Source: an uncultured Prevotella sp.
Lineage (GTDB): Bacteria > Bacteroidota > Bacteroidia > Bacteroidales > Bacteroidaceae
Direction: 5' to 3'
Assembly: GCA_900770395.1 (NCBI GenBank)
Contig: CAAGKM010000043.1
Coordinates: 186,001 to 250,000 of the forward strand
Length of the DNA stretch: 64,000 bases
Shown here: positions 8,019-17,575 of the stretch, one piece after another
Numbering within the stretch: the stretch's first letter is position 1
How the letters are laid out: the number at the start of each line of letters is the position of its first letter
Made by a program: the position numbers and the translations under genes
Notes under the pieces: generated by a model
Seen by the model: the letters and a program-made list of their open reading frames with translations, nothing else
The model's database searches: none
What the model was told of the DNA's origin: nothing

Positions 8019-9980
8019 ATGAAGCAAACATTATTAACGTTAATTGTTTTGCTCGGGACCGTGTGCGGCTGGGCAAAAAAGGCGGTGGTGTGGAATAATC
8101 CTGCCCTGCTGTCTTCGAGTGAGTCATACTTTCGGGTGAAATCTGTGGCGTTCAGCGACACGGCAACGGTGGTGGAGCTGCTGGCGATAAACCCTCAGTA
8201 CAACATACGGTTTGAAAGCGAGACTTTCCTGCGGGGTGATGGTGACCGCCGCTACATGATAAAGTATTGCAAGGAATATTCTCTGGACCAATGGATGCCG
8301 GTGGAAAAGAAGCCCGAGACTCTGCTGACGCTCGTCTTCGAGCCTATGCCCGCCAGGCAGAAAGCCATAGACCTGCTGGAAGGATATGGAGCGAGAAACT
8401 TCAAGTTTTATGGTATTCATGATGCCGGCAAGCCTCTGAAGATAAAGCCTTTCCCTTATGATGAAAATGTGATAAGCGATTTCCGCAAGTCCTTCTTCAC
8501 CACCGACAGCGTGTGCGTCAGGGGCAGGTTTGAGAAAATTCCAGCTGATAGGGTTGGAATCATTTATTATTCAGACGTTCTTGCAAATAAGGCTTGTCCC
8601 ATTGCGGTGACAGTCAATGACGACGGTACTTTCGAGCGCAAATTTAAGGTGGAGCATCCGCTGGCTAACGACATCATTTTCAAGAACACCTCTGTTCCTT
8701 TTATTGTCGCTCCCGGTCATACTGTGGATATTACAATCCGCAAGAATGGAAGCATGGAATACACAGACGAGAACGGCAATCCCTCGCCCTTTTACCGTCT
8801 GCTTCAGTCGCAGGCGTTATCGCATGACACCTACGGCTACAGCTCGTTTGTTGCCGATGTCAATTCGATGAACTTCATCGACTATGGGCGAAAGATGGAA
8901 CGGGTGGCAGATGATGCCGTAAGGCTCACCGACTATTTTGCTCAGCGGTATTCGTTTTCGCAGTTGGAGTATGCCGTGGCAAAGACGTCGGCTTTGATTA
9001 CGTCGGCACGTTGGTTTATGGAGTATGATATGGAAAAGCGTTTTTCCAAAACAGATTCCATTATGAAGGCTCACATTAATACGCCAGAAAATTTCAGGGT
9101 GTTGAGGAATAAGATTTTCGATGAGCGTATAGCCTTGATGCTTGCCAACTATTCTGTACTTCAGAACCGTTACTCGTATATAAGCCCGATGTTTTATACC
9201 ACGTATTCTCTTCAGGAGGATGGCTCGTACATGATGAACGACAAGGCAACTCAAGACAGCCTTGTGATAGCACTCGACCGCCGTATATTCGGCAGTGAAA
9301 AGCCGTCGGTCCTCGCCAAGGTGCATCTTCTCAACGAACTGCAACAACAGATTGACTATAATCCCATTGTTGTGAATACCTTAGCTGGACAGAATGAAAC
9401 GTCTAAGACTGATGCCGAAAAGAAAAAGGCCGATGACGAGAAGAGAATATACAGCGATTATCTTCTCACCAAGTCGGAGCTTACAGATTCCTTCTTTCTG
9501 GTAAAGGCAGACAGGATGTATCAGCATTATCTTGACACAAGAGACTTTACATACAAACTGCCGCAAACAAAGGCCACACGGGTTCTGCAAAAGATAACCA
9601 ATCAGTTTAAGGGCAGGTATGTGTTCCTCGACTTTTGGTCAACAGGTTGCGGACCGTGCCGTTCCAATATTGAGCATACGGAAGCTGCCCGTGAGGAGCT
9701 GCGCAAAAATCCCGAGCTGGCTTTTGTATTTATCACAAGTGACTATGAGTCGCCAGAAACAGTGTATAACGAATATGTGGAGAAGCATCTGAAGAATGAC
9801 TATACCTTCCGTCTGCCCAAGGATGAGTATGTGCTGCTCCGTGAACTGTTCCAGTTTAATGGCATTCCTCATTATGAGACTCTTGACAAGCAGGGTGATG
9901 TAATCCGTTCCGTTGGGTATTGGTACGATATTGAGAATTTCAACCGAAAGCTGAGAGATATAAAGCAGAAGTTGGAGTAA
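8019..9980 (+). CDS. TlpA-like thioredoxin-family secreted protein
   Basis: 653 residues with an N-terminal signal peptide (about 1-19, ending GWA), so it acts in the periplasm or on the cell surface. The C-terminal part (about 520-650) is a thioredoxin fold with FWSTGCGPC, giving the redox pair Cys544/Cys547, as in TlpA/ResA-type thiol-disulfide oxidoreductases. The middle (about 165-260) looks like the beta-rich N-terminal domain that often precedes TlpA in Bacteroidota; the long helical region between is typical of these large forms. The substrate is unknown. It stands alone, convergent with the next gene five bases away, and has its own promoter. Confidence 0.85.
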   Translation: MKQTLLTLIVLLGTVCGWAKKAVVWNNPALLSSSESYFRVKSVAFSDTATVVELLAINPQYNIRFESETFLRGDGDRRYMIKYCKEYSLDQWMPVEKKPETLLTLVFEPMPARQKAIDLLEGYGARNFKFYGIHDAGKPLKIKPFPYDENVISDFRKSFFTTDSVCVRGRFEKIPADRVGIIYYSDVLANKACPIAVTVNDDGTFERKFKVEHPLANDIIFKNTSVPFIVAPGHTVDITIRKNGSMEYTDENGNPSPFYRLLQSQALSHDTYGYSSFVADVNSMNFIDYGRKMERVADDAVRLTDYFAQRYSFSQLEYAVAKTSALITSARWFMEYDMEKRFSKTDSIMKAHINTPENFRVLRNKIFDERIALMLANYSVLQNRYSYISPMFYTTYSLQEDGSYMMNDKATQDSLVIALDRRIFGSEKPSVLAKVHLLNELQQQIDYNPIVVNTLAGQNETSKTDAEKKKADDEKRIYSDYLLTKSELTDSFFLVKADRMYQHYLDTRDFTYKLPQTKATRVLQKITNQFKGRYVFLDFWSTGCGPCRSNIEHTEAAREELRKNPELAFVFITSDYESPETVYNEYVEKHLKNDYTFRLPKDEYVLLRELFQFNGIPHYETLDKQGDVIRSVGYWYDIENFNRKLRDIKQKLE

Positions 9981-9985
9981 AGCAT

Positions 9986-10882
9986 TTATTGCGCCGGTTT
10001 CTGCTTGCGTGCAATTATTATTGTCACTCCGGCAAGAATGGAGACGATGCCAAGAGCCAGGCGCAGCGAGAACGACTCGCCGAAGACAAGCACGCCGATG
10101 GCTACGGCTGTGACGGGTTCGAGTGCTCCCATGATGGCGGCAGGAGTGCTGCCGATGAGGTTGATGGAGACGGTCATGAAAAACAGCGACAGCACGGTGG
10201 GCAGCAGTGCCAGCTGTATGGCGCAGAGCCACTGCTTAGGAGTGTGGAGCATCATGACCGTCTCGCCCGAGATTAACGAGAAGGCGAGCATGGTGAGCAG
10301 TCCGAACACCAGTATGTAGAACGTGAACTTGAGGTTTGACATTGCAGTGGTGTGCCCTCTGTTCACGGAGATGATGTACACGGCATATAGCAGCGACGAC
10401 ATCATCACCAGCGCAAAGCCTGTAGTGCTCAGCTTGCTGTTGCCGTCGCCCTGATACAGCATTGCCACGCCAGCCACTGCGAGGGCTATTGCCGTGGCTG
10501 TGGTCCATGTCACACGCTCGTGGAAGAATGTGGTCATAAGCACGGCGGTCATGATGGGGTAGACAAACAGCAGGGTGCTGGCGATTCCCGCCTCCATGTA
10601 GTGGAAGCTCACGTAGAGCGTTATCGACGACAGGGCAAACATCACTCCCAGTGCCGACAGGCGTATGGCGTGCCCCCACTTTATGGCGAAGCTCTCCCTG
10701 CGCACCATCATCACCGCGGCAAACATCACCACCGCCAGCAGGTAGCGGTAGGTGAGCACCGATGCTGAGTTGTAGCCGTCGGCATACAGCTCCAGCGTTC
10801 CCAGCGGGTTTGTTCCGTAACACACAGCGGCAATGATGCCTGCCGCAAATCCTTTCACCTTGTTGCTAAGATTTATGTTCAT
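9986..10882 (-). CDS. EamA-family (drug/metabolite) transporter
   Basis: 298 residues, almost entirely hydrophobic, with about ten predicted membrane helices in two five-helix halves, typical of EamA/DMT permeases. The N-terminal half contains YGTNPLG and the repeat half ends SFSLRLALGIVSILAGV. The C-terminus is short and basic (ARKQKPAQ). Members export metabolites, amino acids or drugs; the substrate cannot be read from the sequence. It is convergent with the thioredoxin gene and divergent from the DKNYY gene. Confidence 0.88.
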   Translation of the reverse strand: MNINLSNKVKGFAAGIIAAVCYGTNPLGTLELYADGYNSASVLTYRYLLAVVMFAAVMMVRRESFAIKWGHAIRLSALGVMFALSSITLYVSFHYMEAGIASTLLFVYPIMTAVLMTTFFHERVTWTTATAIALAVAGVAMLYQGDGNSKLSTTGFALVMMSSLLYAVYIISVNRGHTTAMSNLKFTFYILVFGLLTMLAFSLISGETVMMLHTPKQWLCAIQLALLPTVLSLFFMTVSINLIGSTPAAIMGALEPVTAVAIGVLVFGESFSLRLALGIVSILAGVTIIIARKQKPAQ

Positions 10883-10987
10883 CTGTTTTATAATCTTTTG
10901 CCGTTTTTGAATAATACCGTTTCCGTATTTTATGAATATTTGTTATTTGACGTGCAAAATTACTGCAAAAAAATGAAAGGGGCAAAT

Positions 10988-11048
10988 ATTTTGCCAAAAG
11001 TAGTGCATTTTTCAGAATTTATTCGTACCTTTGAGCGCTGAATGCAAA
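10988..11048 (+). promoter_or_regulatory. Promoter of the DKNYY gene (twin of 7917-7977)
   Basis: TACCTTTG at 11026-11033 forms the -7 box. Similarity to the thioredoxin promoter covers the upstream region and the stretch past the -7 box (GAATGCAA), more than expected from shared sigma elements alone. Confidence 0.65.
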
Positions 11049-11074
11049 TTATAAAAATAAACCTTTAAGTTATT

Positions 11075-11593
11075 ATGAGACGAATATTTGTATTATTGCT
11101 TTTTATAGGGTTGTTGTCGGGTTCGGCAGCAGGTCAGGACAGGTGTTGTGAAAAGGGTGAGCACCATTACAGGCAAAAGGGGCATCATCGCCATTCACGC
11201 TATATTGTGGGAGCCGACAAGGTGTTCTTTGACGGGAAGGAGGTTAAGGGCGCTTCGGTGCACAGCTTTAAGATTCTGCAAGACGGCTATGCCAAGGACG
11301 CTTGGAGTGTGTATTTCCGTGGCAGCAAGATTGACGGGGCATCAAGCGACTCGTTCAGAGTGCTTGACTATGGTTATGCCAAGGACGCATGGAGTGTATA
11401 TTTCTTTGGAGATAAAATTAATGGAGCGTCTTCCGACAGCTTCACCGTTCTTGAGGACTGGTATGCCAAGGACACGTGGAATATTTACTATGAGGGCGCA
11501 AAGACCAGCGCCTCGACAAACAAGTTTGAGGTGCTGGGCGATGGCTACGCCAAAGATAGCTGGAATACTTATTATAAAGGGAAGAAAATTTGA
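11075..11593 (+). CDS. Secreted DKNYY-repeat protein
   Basis: 172 residues with a signal peptide (about 1-21). After a His-rich segment (HHYRQKGHHRHSRY, possibly metal-binding) come four copies of a roughly 30-residue repeat of the form GYAKDAWSVYFRGSKIDGASSDSFRVL. This matches the DKNYY family pattern (K-D-x-x-x-V-Y-Y-x-G-x-x-I-x-G-A-x-x-x-S-F). The function of the family is unknown; the repeats probably form a beta-rich surface. The third and fourth repeats are closest to the C-terminus, and the last ends at KGKKI. It is a stand-alone gene sharing a promoter type with the thioredoxin gene. Confidence 0.8.
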   Translation: MRRIFVLLLFIGLLSGSAAGQDRCCEKGEHHYRQKGHHRHSRYIVGADKVFFDGKEVKGASVHSFKILQDGYAKDAWSVYFRGSKIDGASSDSFRVLDYGYAKDAWSVYFFGDKINGASSDSFTVLEDWYAKDTWNIYYEGAKTSASTNKFEVLGDGYAKDSWNTYYKGKKI

Positions 11594-11601
11594 AGGAGGT
11601 G

Positions 11602-11739
11602 TGTCAAAACCAACCTTCTACTTTCTTTTAGGCACGGATTACACGGATTTCACTGGATGGCAAAAGAAATTTTTCCGTGAAAATCCGTGTAATCCGTGCC
11701 TAATTTATGTCATTATGATTACTTGTTTTCATTTTGACA
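11602..11739. repeat. Palindromic dispersed element, copy 1
   Basis: A perfect 20-bp stem (11631-11650 with 11681-11700, GGCACGGATTACACGG...) lies inside outer inverted ends TGTCAAAA (11602-11609) and TTTTGACA (11732-11739). A second copy in the opposite orientation is at 49984-50096. It lies between convergent genes and could act as a terminator. Confidence 0.8.
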
Positions 11740-11762
11740 AACCCTCCTCGTAATTCAAAATT

Positions 11763-14120
11763 CTACTCCCTCAAACACTCCACGGGATTGCTCCGCGCTG
11801 CCTTTACTGCCAGCCCCACGATGGTGAGCACGGCTATCAGCATGGCGGCAATGCCCACAACGGCGTAGCCCCACCATGCCTGCGGCACACGGAAGGAGTA
11901 GTCCTCCAGCCACCATTCTATGAGCTTGTAGGCTATCGGGCAGGCTATCACAAACGATATGCCGACGATGATGATGAACGGGCGGAGCAGCTCCACGATA
12001 ATCTGCTGCGGACGTATGCCGAAGATTCGCTTCACGGCGATGGAGCGGCGGCGCTGACGGATGTAGATGGTCGACATGGCGAGCAGTCCGAGCGATGCCA
12101 CGATTACGGAGATGACGGCAAATACCAGCACTATGGTGAGCACCTGATGCTGTTGCTTGTAGGCCTCGTCGATGATGTCGTCAACATATTGTGCGCAGTC
12201 GACAAAGGGCATGCCGGGATTTATCTCGGCATAAAGCCCGGCAAGGCGCTTGAGGTTTTCGGCATGGTTGCCTGTGGTCTTTATCAGCGTGTGCCAGGGA
12301 TAGCTTTTCTCAGTGTCTAGATAGGTAATCCAGATGGGCGGCTGCTCGGCGTCGAGCATCGAACCGTAATGGAAATCGCTGAATGTTCCCTTCGACACGA
12401 TGCGCCCTCCATTCTTGATTATGGCAGGCTGCGTGGAGTTAACCGCTAATCCTAACTTGGCGTATGTAGATTTTGTAAGATATACGAAAAACTCCCCTTT
12501 ATCGTTGGCGAAGTCCGACTTTGCAATATGGTTGTCGTGTATCAGTTTGATGCCGAGGATGTCGAGCGTGACAGAGTCGCAATAGAGATGACGGAACGGA
12601 GCGGTTGTGCCGTTCTCCAGCTGCATGGTGTTGTTGTTGAGGAAAGCGTGAGGGTGTCCGCACGTCAGTCCCACCTTTTCCACCCACGGCTCCTGCTTCA
12701 GCTTGTCTACCAGCACCTTTATCTTGTCCGGCCCCATGCCGGAGTTCATATTGCTCATCAGTATCATGTCGGCAGTGTTGTAGCCCAACGGTGCCTCAAT
12801 CATGCCGCGAATCTGGCGGTAGAACATCATGCAGCCTATGAGCATGACGCACACGATGGTGTATTGCACGCCAATCATCAGATGACCGTAGACGCCGCTG
12901 ATGCGTGAGTGAAGCTCGCCGCGCATCACGTCGAGCGGCTTGTAGCCCGAGATGACCATGGCAGGCACTATGCCCGACAGCGTGCCGAGCACAACTATCG
13001 CCACCACGAATACGGCGATGAACGCAGGGGTAACGTTGCGCACCACTGACAGAGGATAATTCACCACCTCGGAGGCATAGGGCGCAAAACACTCGGCAAG
13101 TAGCACCGCCAGCACAAACGACACGGCACAGAGCAATATAGTCTCGCCCACGAGCCTTGCCATCACAGCCCTGCGCTTTGTGCCTAAGAGCTGGCGCGTT
13201 GCCATCTCCTTGGCGCGGAACGTAGCCTGTGCAGTGGTGAGGTTGATGTAGTTGAGAATGGCAAAGAACAGCAGCACCAGTGCCACGATGTCGAGCACAT
13301 GCATCATCGAGGCGTCGCCACGGTTGAAGTCGCTGCTCCACTTCTCGTCGAAGTACAGGCTGCGCAGCGGGTGCAGCTGCACATCGGCATCGTCGGGGTA
13401 GAACTGCATTATCCAATAAAATCCCATGAGGAACTTCTTCATGTCGGGCAGCTTTGCAGCAAGGTCGGCATTCTTCTTTGCAAGCACAAAGGTGTAGGCG
13501 GAAGCGGCATTGCTCATACTCTCATTGTTGTACGCATTATTGACCATGAGCAGCTCGGCGCGCAATATCACGCTGGCATTGGGCAGCACGCTGTTCTCGA
13601 TATCCTTCACCACCGCCACGATGTTGTGGGGAATGCTGTCGTTGCCGTCGGTGAAGCTGATGGTCTTTCCCACTGCGCTGCGGTCGCCGAACATCTTGCG
13701 GGCATAGCTCTGCGAGATCACGCAGTTGTGGTCGGACATGGCAAACTGCTCCTTGTTGCCCTCCACCACCTCCACGGTGAAGATGTTGAAGAAAGCCGAG
13801 TCGGCAAAGAGTGCCTGCTCCTGAGTGGTCTCCTCATCAATCCTGATGTTTATTTTCTCGGTCGCCACGCTCACCGCGCTCTCTATCTCGGGATAGCGCG
13901 GGGCGATGTGGCGCGGCATCCAGTAGCCGTTTGGATACTGGTTCTTCATGCACGATAGCAGGTATATCCTGTCAGCCTTTTCCTGAAAGGAGTCGGTGCT
14001 CATCTGCCGCTCCGTGTACACGGCAATGAGCACCACGAAAGCCAGCGAGATGCTCAGTCCGAACACGTTGATGAAGGTGTAGAGCTTGTTGCGCCCTAAG
14101 AATCTTGTGAATGTTGTCAT
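11763..14120 (-). CDS. MacB/FtsX-type ABC transporter permease 1
   Basis: 785 residues with the architecture common in Bacteroidota: one N-terminal helix (about 18-35), a MacB-like periplasmic domain, a three-helix FtsX block (about 275-400), a fourth helix near 425-445, a second periplasmic domain and a C-terminal FtsX block (about 670-775) ending RSNPVECLRE. It contains no ATPase domain, so it depends on the ATPase at 14294-14977, immediately upstream in the same direction. Such permeases work mechanically with a HlyD-type adaptor and a TolC-type channel, both encoded nearby, to expel peptides, lipids or drugs. Confidence 0.9.
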   Translation of the reverse strand: MTTFTRFLGRNKLYTFINVFGLSISLAFVVLIAVYTERQMSTDSFQEKADRIYLLSCMKNQYPNGYWMPRHIAPRYPEIESAVSVATEKINIRIDEETTQEQALFADSAFFNIFTVEVVEGNKEQFAMSDHNCVISQSYARKMFGDRSAVGKTISFTDGNDSIPHNIVAVVKDIENSVLPNASVILRAELLMVNNAYNNESMSNAASAYTFVLAKKNADLAAKLPDMKKFLMGFYWIMQFYPDDADVQLHPLRSLYFDEKWSSDFNRGDASMMHVLDIVALVLLFFAILNYINLTTAQATFRAKEMATRQLLGTKRRAVMARLVGETILLCAVSFVLAVLLAECFAPYASEVVNYPLSVVRNVTPAFIAVFVVAIVVLGTLSGIVPAMVISGYKPLDVMRGELHSRISGVYGHLMIGVQYTIVCVMLIGCMMFYRQIRGMIEAPLGYNTADMILMSNMNSGMGPDKIKVLVDKLKQEPWVEKVGLTCGHPHAFLNNNTMQLENGTTAPFRHLYCDSVTLDILGIKLIHDNHIAKSDFANDKGEFFVYLTKSTYAKLGLAVNSTQPAIIKNGGRIVSKGTFSDFHYGSMLDAEQPPIWITYLDTEKSYPWHTLIKTTGNHAENLKRLAGLYAEINPGMPFVDCAQYVDDIIDEAYKQQHQVLTIVLVFAVISVIVASLGLLAMSTIYIRQRRRSIAVKRIFGIRPQQIIVELLRPFIIIVGISFVIACPIAYKLIEWWLEDYSFRVPQAWWGYAVVGIAAMLIAVLTIVGLAVKAARSNPVECLRE

Positions 14121-14134
14121 AGAATATGTTTTTT

Positions 14135-14285
14135 GAAGTTAAAGAAGTTATCGCTTCGCTCTGAAGTTAAAGAAGTTAAAGGACGTATGTTTTTGCCGTG
14201 ATATCAACGCTCAACACACATGTCCTTTAACTTCTTAGCGACCAACGGGAGCGATAACTTCTTCTAACTTCTTTTAACTTCTTCA
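14135..14285. repeat. Long palindromic intergenic element, copy 1
   Basis: Arms made of GAAGTTAAAG-type units flank a stem of about 15 bp (14170-14184 with 14222-14236, ending AAAGGAC/GTCCTTT). A tail AGCGACCAACGGGAGCGATAAC is nearly identical to one in the element at 30097-30241. It lies between permease 1 and the ATPase gene. Confidence 0.75.
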
Positions 14286-14293
14286 TTAAAACT

Positions 14294-14977
14294 CTACATC
14301 TTGTCGTAAAGGTTGTCCACCACCTTGCCGTCGAACAGGTTGATGATGCGGTCGGCGTGTGCGGCATCCTTCTGCGAGTGGGTCACCATCACGATGGTAG
14401 CGCCGTCCTTGTGCAGCTCGTCGAGCATCTCCATCACCTCCTTGCCGTTTTTTGAGTCGAGGTTACCCGTAGGCTCGTCGGCGAGAATCAGCCCGGGATT
14501 GGCAACCACGGCACGCGCTATTGCCACGCGCTGCTGCTGACCTCCCGACAGCTGTGCGGGGAAGTGGCGGTTGCGGTGACCTATTGCCATGCGCTCCATC
14601 ACGTCGTGTACCCTGCGGCGCTTCTCTGCCTTGTCCATCTTCAGGTTGTTGAGCGGCAGGAGGATGTTCTCCTCCACGGTCATCTCCTCAATGAGGTTGA
14701 ATGCCTGGAACACAAAGCCGATTTTGCCCTTGCGGTATTCGGTGCGCTCGCTCTCGCGGAGCTTTGCCACCTCCACGCCGTCGAGCTTGTAGCTGCCAGA
14801 TGTCGGGTTGTCAAGCAGTCCGAGGATGTTGAGTAGGGTTGACTTGCCGCAGCCCGATGGTCCCATCACGGCTACAAACTCGCCGTCCTCCACTGTTATT
14901 GATACACTGTTGAGCGCTACTGTCTCCACACTGTCTGTGCGGAACACCTTTTCCATGTCTTTAATCTCGATTTTCAT
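14294..14977 (-). CDS. ABC transporter ATP-binding protein (MacB/LolD type)
   Basis: 227 residues, the usual length. Walker A is GPSGCGKST (Lys45), the Q-loop lies in GFVFQAFNL, the signature is LSGGQQQR, Walker B is LILADEP followed by TGNLD, and the H-loop is VTHS. All catalytic residues are intact. It is the only ATPase visible among three permease genes and probably powers them all. Permease 1 follows on the same strand after a palindrome; permease 2 precedes it, separated by a 24-base tandem repeat. Confidence 0.95.
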   Translation of the reverse strand: MKIEIKDMEKVFRTDSVETVALNSVSITVEDGEFVAVMGPSGCGKSTLLNILGLLDNPTSGSYKLDGVEVAKLRESERTEYRKGKIGFVFQAFNLIEEMTVEENILLPLNNLKMDKAEKRRRVHDVMERMAIGHRNRHFPAQLSGGQQQRVAIARAVVANPGLILADEPTGNLDSKNGKEVMEMLDELHKDGATIVMVTHSQKDAAHADRIINLFDGKVVDNLYDKM

Positions 14978-15034
14978 AATTGTATTTTTTTGTTTGTTAT
15001 TATTGTTTCTTTTTTATGTTTATGGATGCCTTCA

Positions 15035-15153
15035 GAGGGTCACGCGTGGGTCGTCTTAGAGGGTCACTCGTGGGTCGTCTTGGAGGGTCACTCGTGGGTC
15101 GTCTTAGAGGGTCATTCATGGGGTATCTTAAAGGGTCATGCATGGGTCGTTTA
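15035..15153. repeat. 24-base tandem repeat, five units
   Basis: Units start at 15035, 15059, 15083, 15107 and 15131 with consensus GAGGGTCACTCGTGGGTCGTCTTA. The last two are diverged, and the array ends in AAGACCCTTGCAAGGGG. The only open frame through it encodes a low-complexity RGSLVGRL repeat and is probably not a gene. It lies between the ATPase and permease 2. Confidence 0.9.
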
Positions 15154-15176
15154 AAGACCCTTGCAAGGGGTATTTT

Positions 15177-17501
15177 CTACTCATTTTTAAGATAATCCAC
15201 GGGATTGCTCATGGCAATTCTGCGGCAGTTGAGTATCACCACAGCCACGAGCACCGCAACGATGGCGGCAATGCACGCCACGGACAGCCACGGGGCAAGC
15301 GACACCTGCTCGCTGAACTGCGTCAGCCACTTGCGCCCGACAATCGTGGCGGCAATGCCTCCCACGATGAGCGACGGCACCGAAATCATCAGCATGTCCT
15401 TGATGAACAGCATCACGATTTCGTTTACACGGGCGCCGTTGACCTTGCGGATGGCTATCTCCTTGCGCCGGCGGTTTACCTCGTCGGCGGTATATCCTAT
15501 TAGTCCTATGAAGGCAATGACGATGGTGACGATGCCCGCTATCATTACCGAGTCGCGGAAGTTGCGCTGGGTGTCGTACATTCCAGCCAGCTCGGTCTTG
15601 ATGTTGTAGACGGTGATGTCGCGCGTCGGGAACAGCTTGTCGATTACTTTCTGCACCTCAGCGATGGTCTCAGCCGATGCCTCGCTCACTCTTATATACA
15701 TATTGCTCATTATGTACGGGGTGTAGAAGATGGCTGCGCCGCGCGGGTCTTCATTGCAGATGTTGCCGAGGCGGATATGCCTGAACACTCCGCAGATGGT
15801 GAACAGACTTTTGTCGTGACCTGTAATTATTACGCTGCGCCCAATGACATCGTCGTCCCAGTCGAAGTGCTTCTTCATCTCACTGACAAACACATCGTCC
15901 ACCATCACCTGATTGTCGGTGCTGTCGGTGTGCTCAAAGAACGTTGTGCCCTGTATCACGGGTATGCCGAGCACGCTTAGGAAGTTGGCGTTGCATTCAT
16001 ACATGTCGGCAATGTTGAACTGTTTGTCCTCCTTGCCCTCTTCCCATACGTTGTCGCCTGCATACCAGTTCAGCAGGTTCTGATAGGCTGCCGTCACATC
16101 CTTTACGCAGCTGAGTTTCTTCAGCTCGGTCACCGCCTTTGTGCGCTCCTCATGCGGAATGCCCGACAGGCTGACGTGCAGCAGGTTGTTGCAGTCGTAG
16201 CCGGGATTGTCGTTCACCATGAGACTGTACTGGCGGCCAGTGAGAATGAGCAGGCAGAACAGGAATCCGGCGGCAACAAACTGCACTGCAAGCAGTGAGC
16301 GCTTCCACACGCGGCGGCTCTCGTTGTATTTGCGGAACACCGTGGACACGGGTATACGGGCATAGAGCCAGCCTGGCAGCACGCCTGTGATGAGCAGTAT
16401 GAAAAGGCATACTGCCGCCAGCAGCCATATCACTCCCTGATTGAACAACAGCTCTGTGACAGACGTTCCGAGAAGTGTCTCCACCTCGCCCTGAAAGGCG
16501 TAGAGCAGCACGCCAGCCACGGCAAGCGACAGGAGAAGGTGCGCCGTGCCCTCACGGAGCACCATGCCGATGATGCCGCGGGGCGAGGTGCCGTAGCACT
16601 TGCGGATAGCCATCTCCTTGCTGCGCCCCACCATCTGCCCGAACACAATGAGCAGGTAGTTGAGCGCTGCGCAGAGCAGCAGCATTGCGGCAAGAAGTGT
16701 CTGTATCCATATCATGGTTTTCGCCGACTGGTCGCTAAGGTGCTCGTCCTGCAGCGGCTTAACCATTATCTTGTAATTGCACATGGCGAGGTCTTCCTTG
16801 TCCACATGCTCGCGCACCATCTTGTCGAGATATTTTGTGGTCACCTTGGCATCCGCGCCCTTTGCCAGCCGCACGAATGTGCTGTAGCGGTCGTTGCCAA
16901 TCCAGTTTTGCGTACCGTCGTGCATATACTTGCCGATGGTCTTGAGCGACAGGAATATTGCCGACGGAACAGTGCTGTTGAGCGGATAGTCCTCGTACAC
17001 TCCGCCGACCACGCAGAAGGCATCTTCCGACCGCTCGGGAATGTTGAGCTTCATGCCTATCACGTTGCCGCCAATCTTCTCAGCCAGCGAGCGCGGTATC
17101 ATGCACTGGTCGGTGACGGCGAGCACCTGCTTGTAGTCGCCGGCGATGATCTCGCGCGGCAACACGTCGAACAGGCAGCTGTCTGCCAGACAAATGGCAT
17201 CTACCGAGTACTTGCGCTTGTCGTCGGTCTCCACAGTCGTCTCTCCTTCGAGATAGGTATATCGCGTGGCTGCCTCCACCTGCGGAGTGTATTCCTTTAC
17301 ACCCGGACCTATGGCTCCTGCCGTGTTCTGATATTCATCATATTCCCCGTTCATTACAAAGCTCTCTTTCACCTTGTAAATCCTGTCGGCATCGGGATAG
17401 AAGCAGTCGTAGGTCTGCTCGAAATACACCTTGGCTATAAGCAGCAGTCCCATGGCGAGACCCAGCCCGAGGCATATAATCTTTATGACTGTCTTTTTCA
17501 T
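15177..17501 (-). CDS. MacB/FtsX-type ABC transporter permease 2
   Basis: 774 residues from the ATG at 17501 (MKKTVIKI). An upstream in-frame start at 17603 would add 34 low-complexity residues encoded by a GTAGGAGTT-type repeat, so I reject it. The architecture matches permease 1: N-terminal helix (about 5-22), periplasmic domain, FtsX block (about 245-370), helix near 395, second periplasmic domain and C-terminal FtsX block ending AMSNPVDYLKNE. It lacks an ATPase domain and probably uses the neighbouring ATPase. It may pair with another permease here to form a heterodimer. Confidence 0.88.
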   Translation of the reverse strand: MKKTVIKIICLGLGLAMGLLLIAKVYFEQTYDCFYPDADRIYKVKESFVMNGEYDEYQNTAGAIGPGVKEYTPQVEAATRYTYLEGETTVETDDKRKYSVDAICLADSCLFDVLPREIIAGDYKQVLAVTDQCMIPRSLAEKIGGNVIGMKLNIPERSEDAFCVVGGVYEDYPLNSTVPSAIFLSLKTIGKYMHDGTQNWIGNDRYSTFVRLAKGADAKVTTKYLDKMVREHVDKEDLAMCNYKIMVKPLQDEHLSDQSAKTMIWIQTLLAAMLLLCAALNYLLIVFGQMVGRSKEMAIRKCYGTSPRGIIGMVLREGTAHLLLSLAVAGVLLYAFQGEVETLLGTSVTELLFNQGVIWLLAAVCLFILLITGVLPGWLYARIPVSTVFRKYNESRRVWKRSLLAVQFVAAGFLFCLLILTGRQYSLMVNDNPGYDCNNLLHVSLSGIPHEERTKAVTELKKLSCVKDVTAAYQNLLNWYAGDNVWEEGKEDKQFNIADMYECNANFLSVLGIPVIQGTTFFEHTDSTDNQVMVDDVFVSEMKKHFDWDDDVIGRSVIITGHDKSLFTICGVFRHIRLGNICNEDPRGAAIFYTPYIMSNMYIRVSEASAETIAEVQKVIDKLFPTRDITVYNIKTELAGMYDTQRNFRDSVMIAGIVTIVIAFIGLIGYTADEVNRRRKEIAIRKVNGARVNEIVMLFIKDMLMISVPSLIVGGIAATIVGRKWLTQFSEQVSLAPWLSVACIAAIVAVLVAVVILNCRRIAMSNPVDYLKNE

Positions 17502-17524
17502 ATTGCTTTTGTTTTTTATTAGGA

Positions 17525-17575
17525 AGATTAGGAGTGGTAGGAGTTGTAGGAGTTGTAGGAAGAGTAGGAGCCGTT
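17525..17575. repeat. Short GTAGGAGTT-type minisatellite
   Basis: About five imperfect 9-base units (TAGGAGTTG and variants) directly upstream of permease 2. It explains the artificial N-terminal extension of that frame. Confidence 0.6.

Noticed and set aside
14980..15195. A 71-codon frame with RGSLVGRL repeats
   Set aside because: It is simply the translation of the 24-base tandem repeat with no ribosome-binding context.
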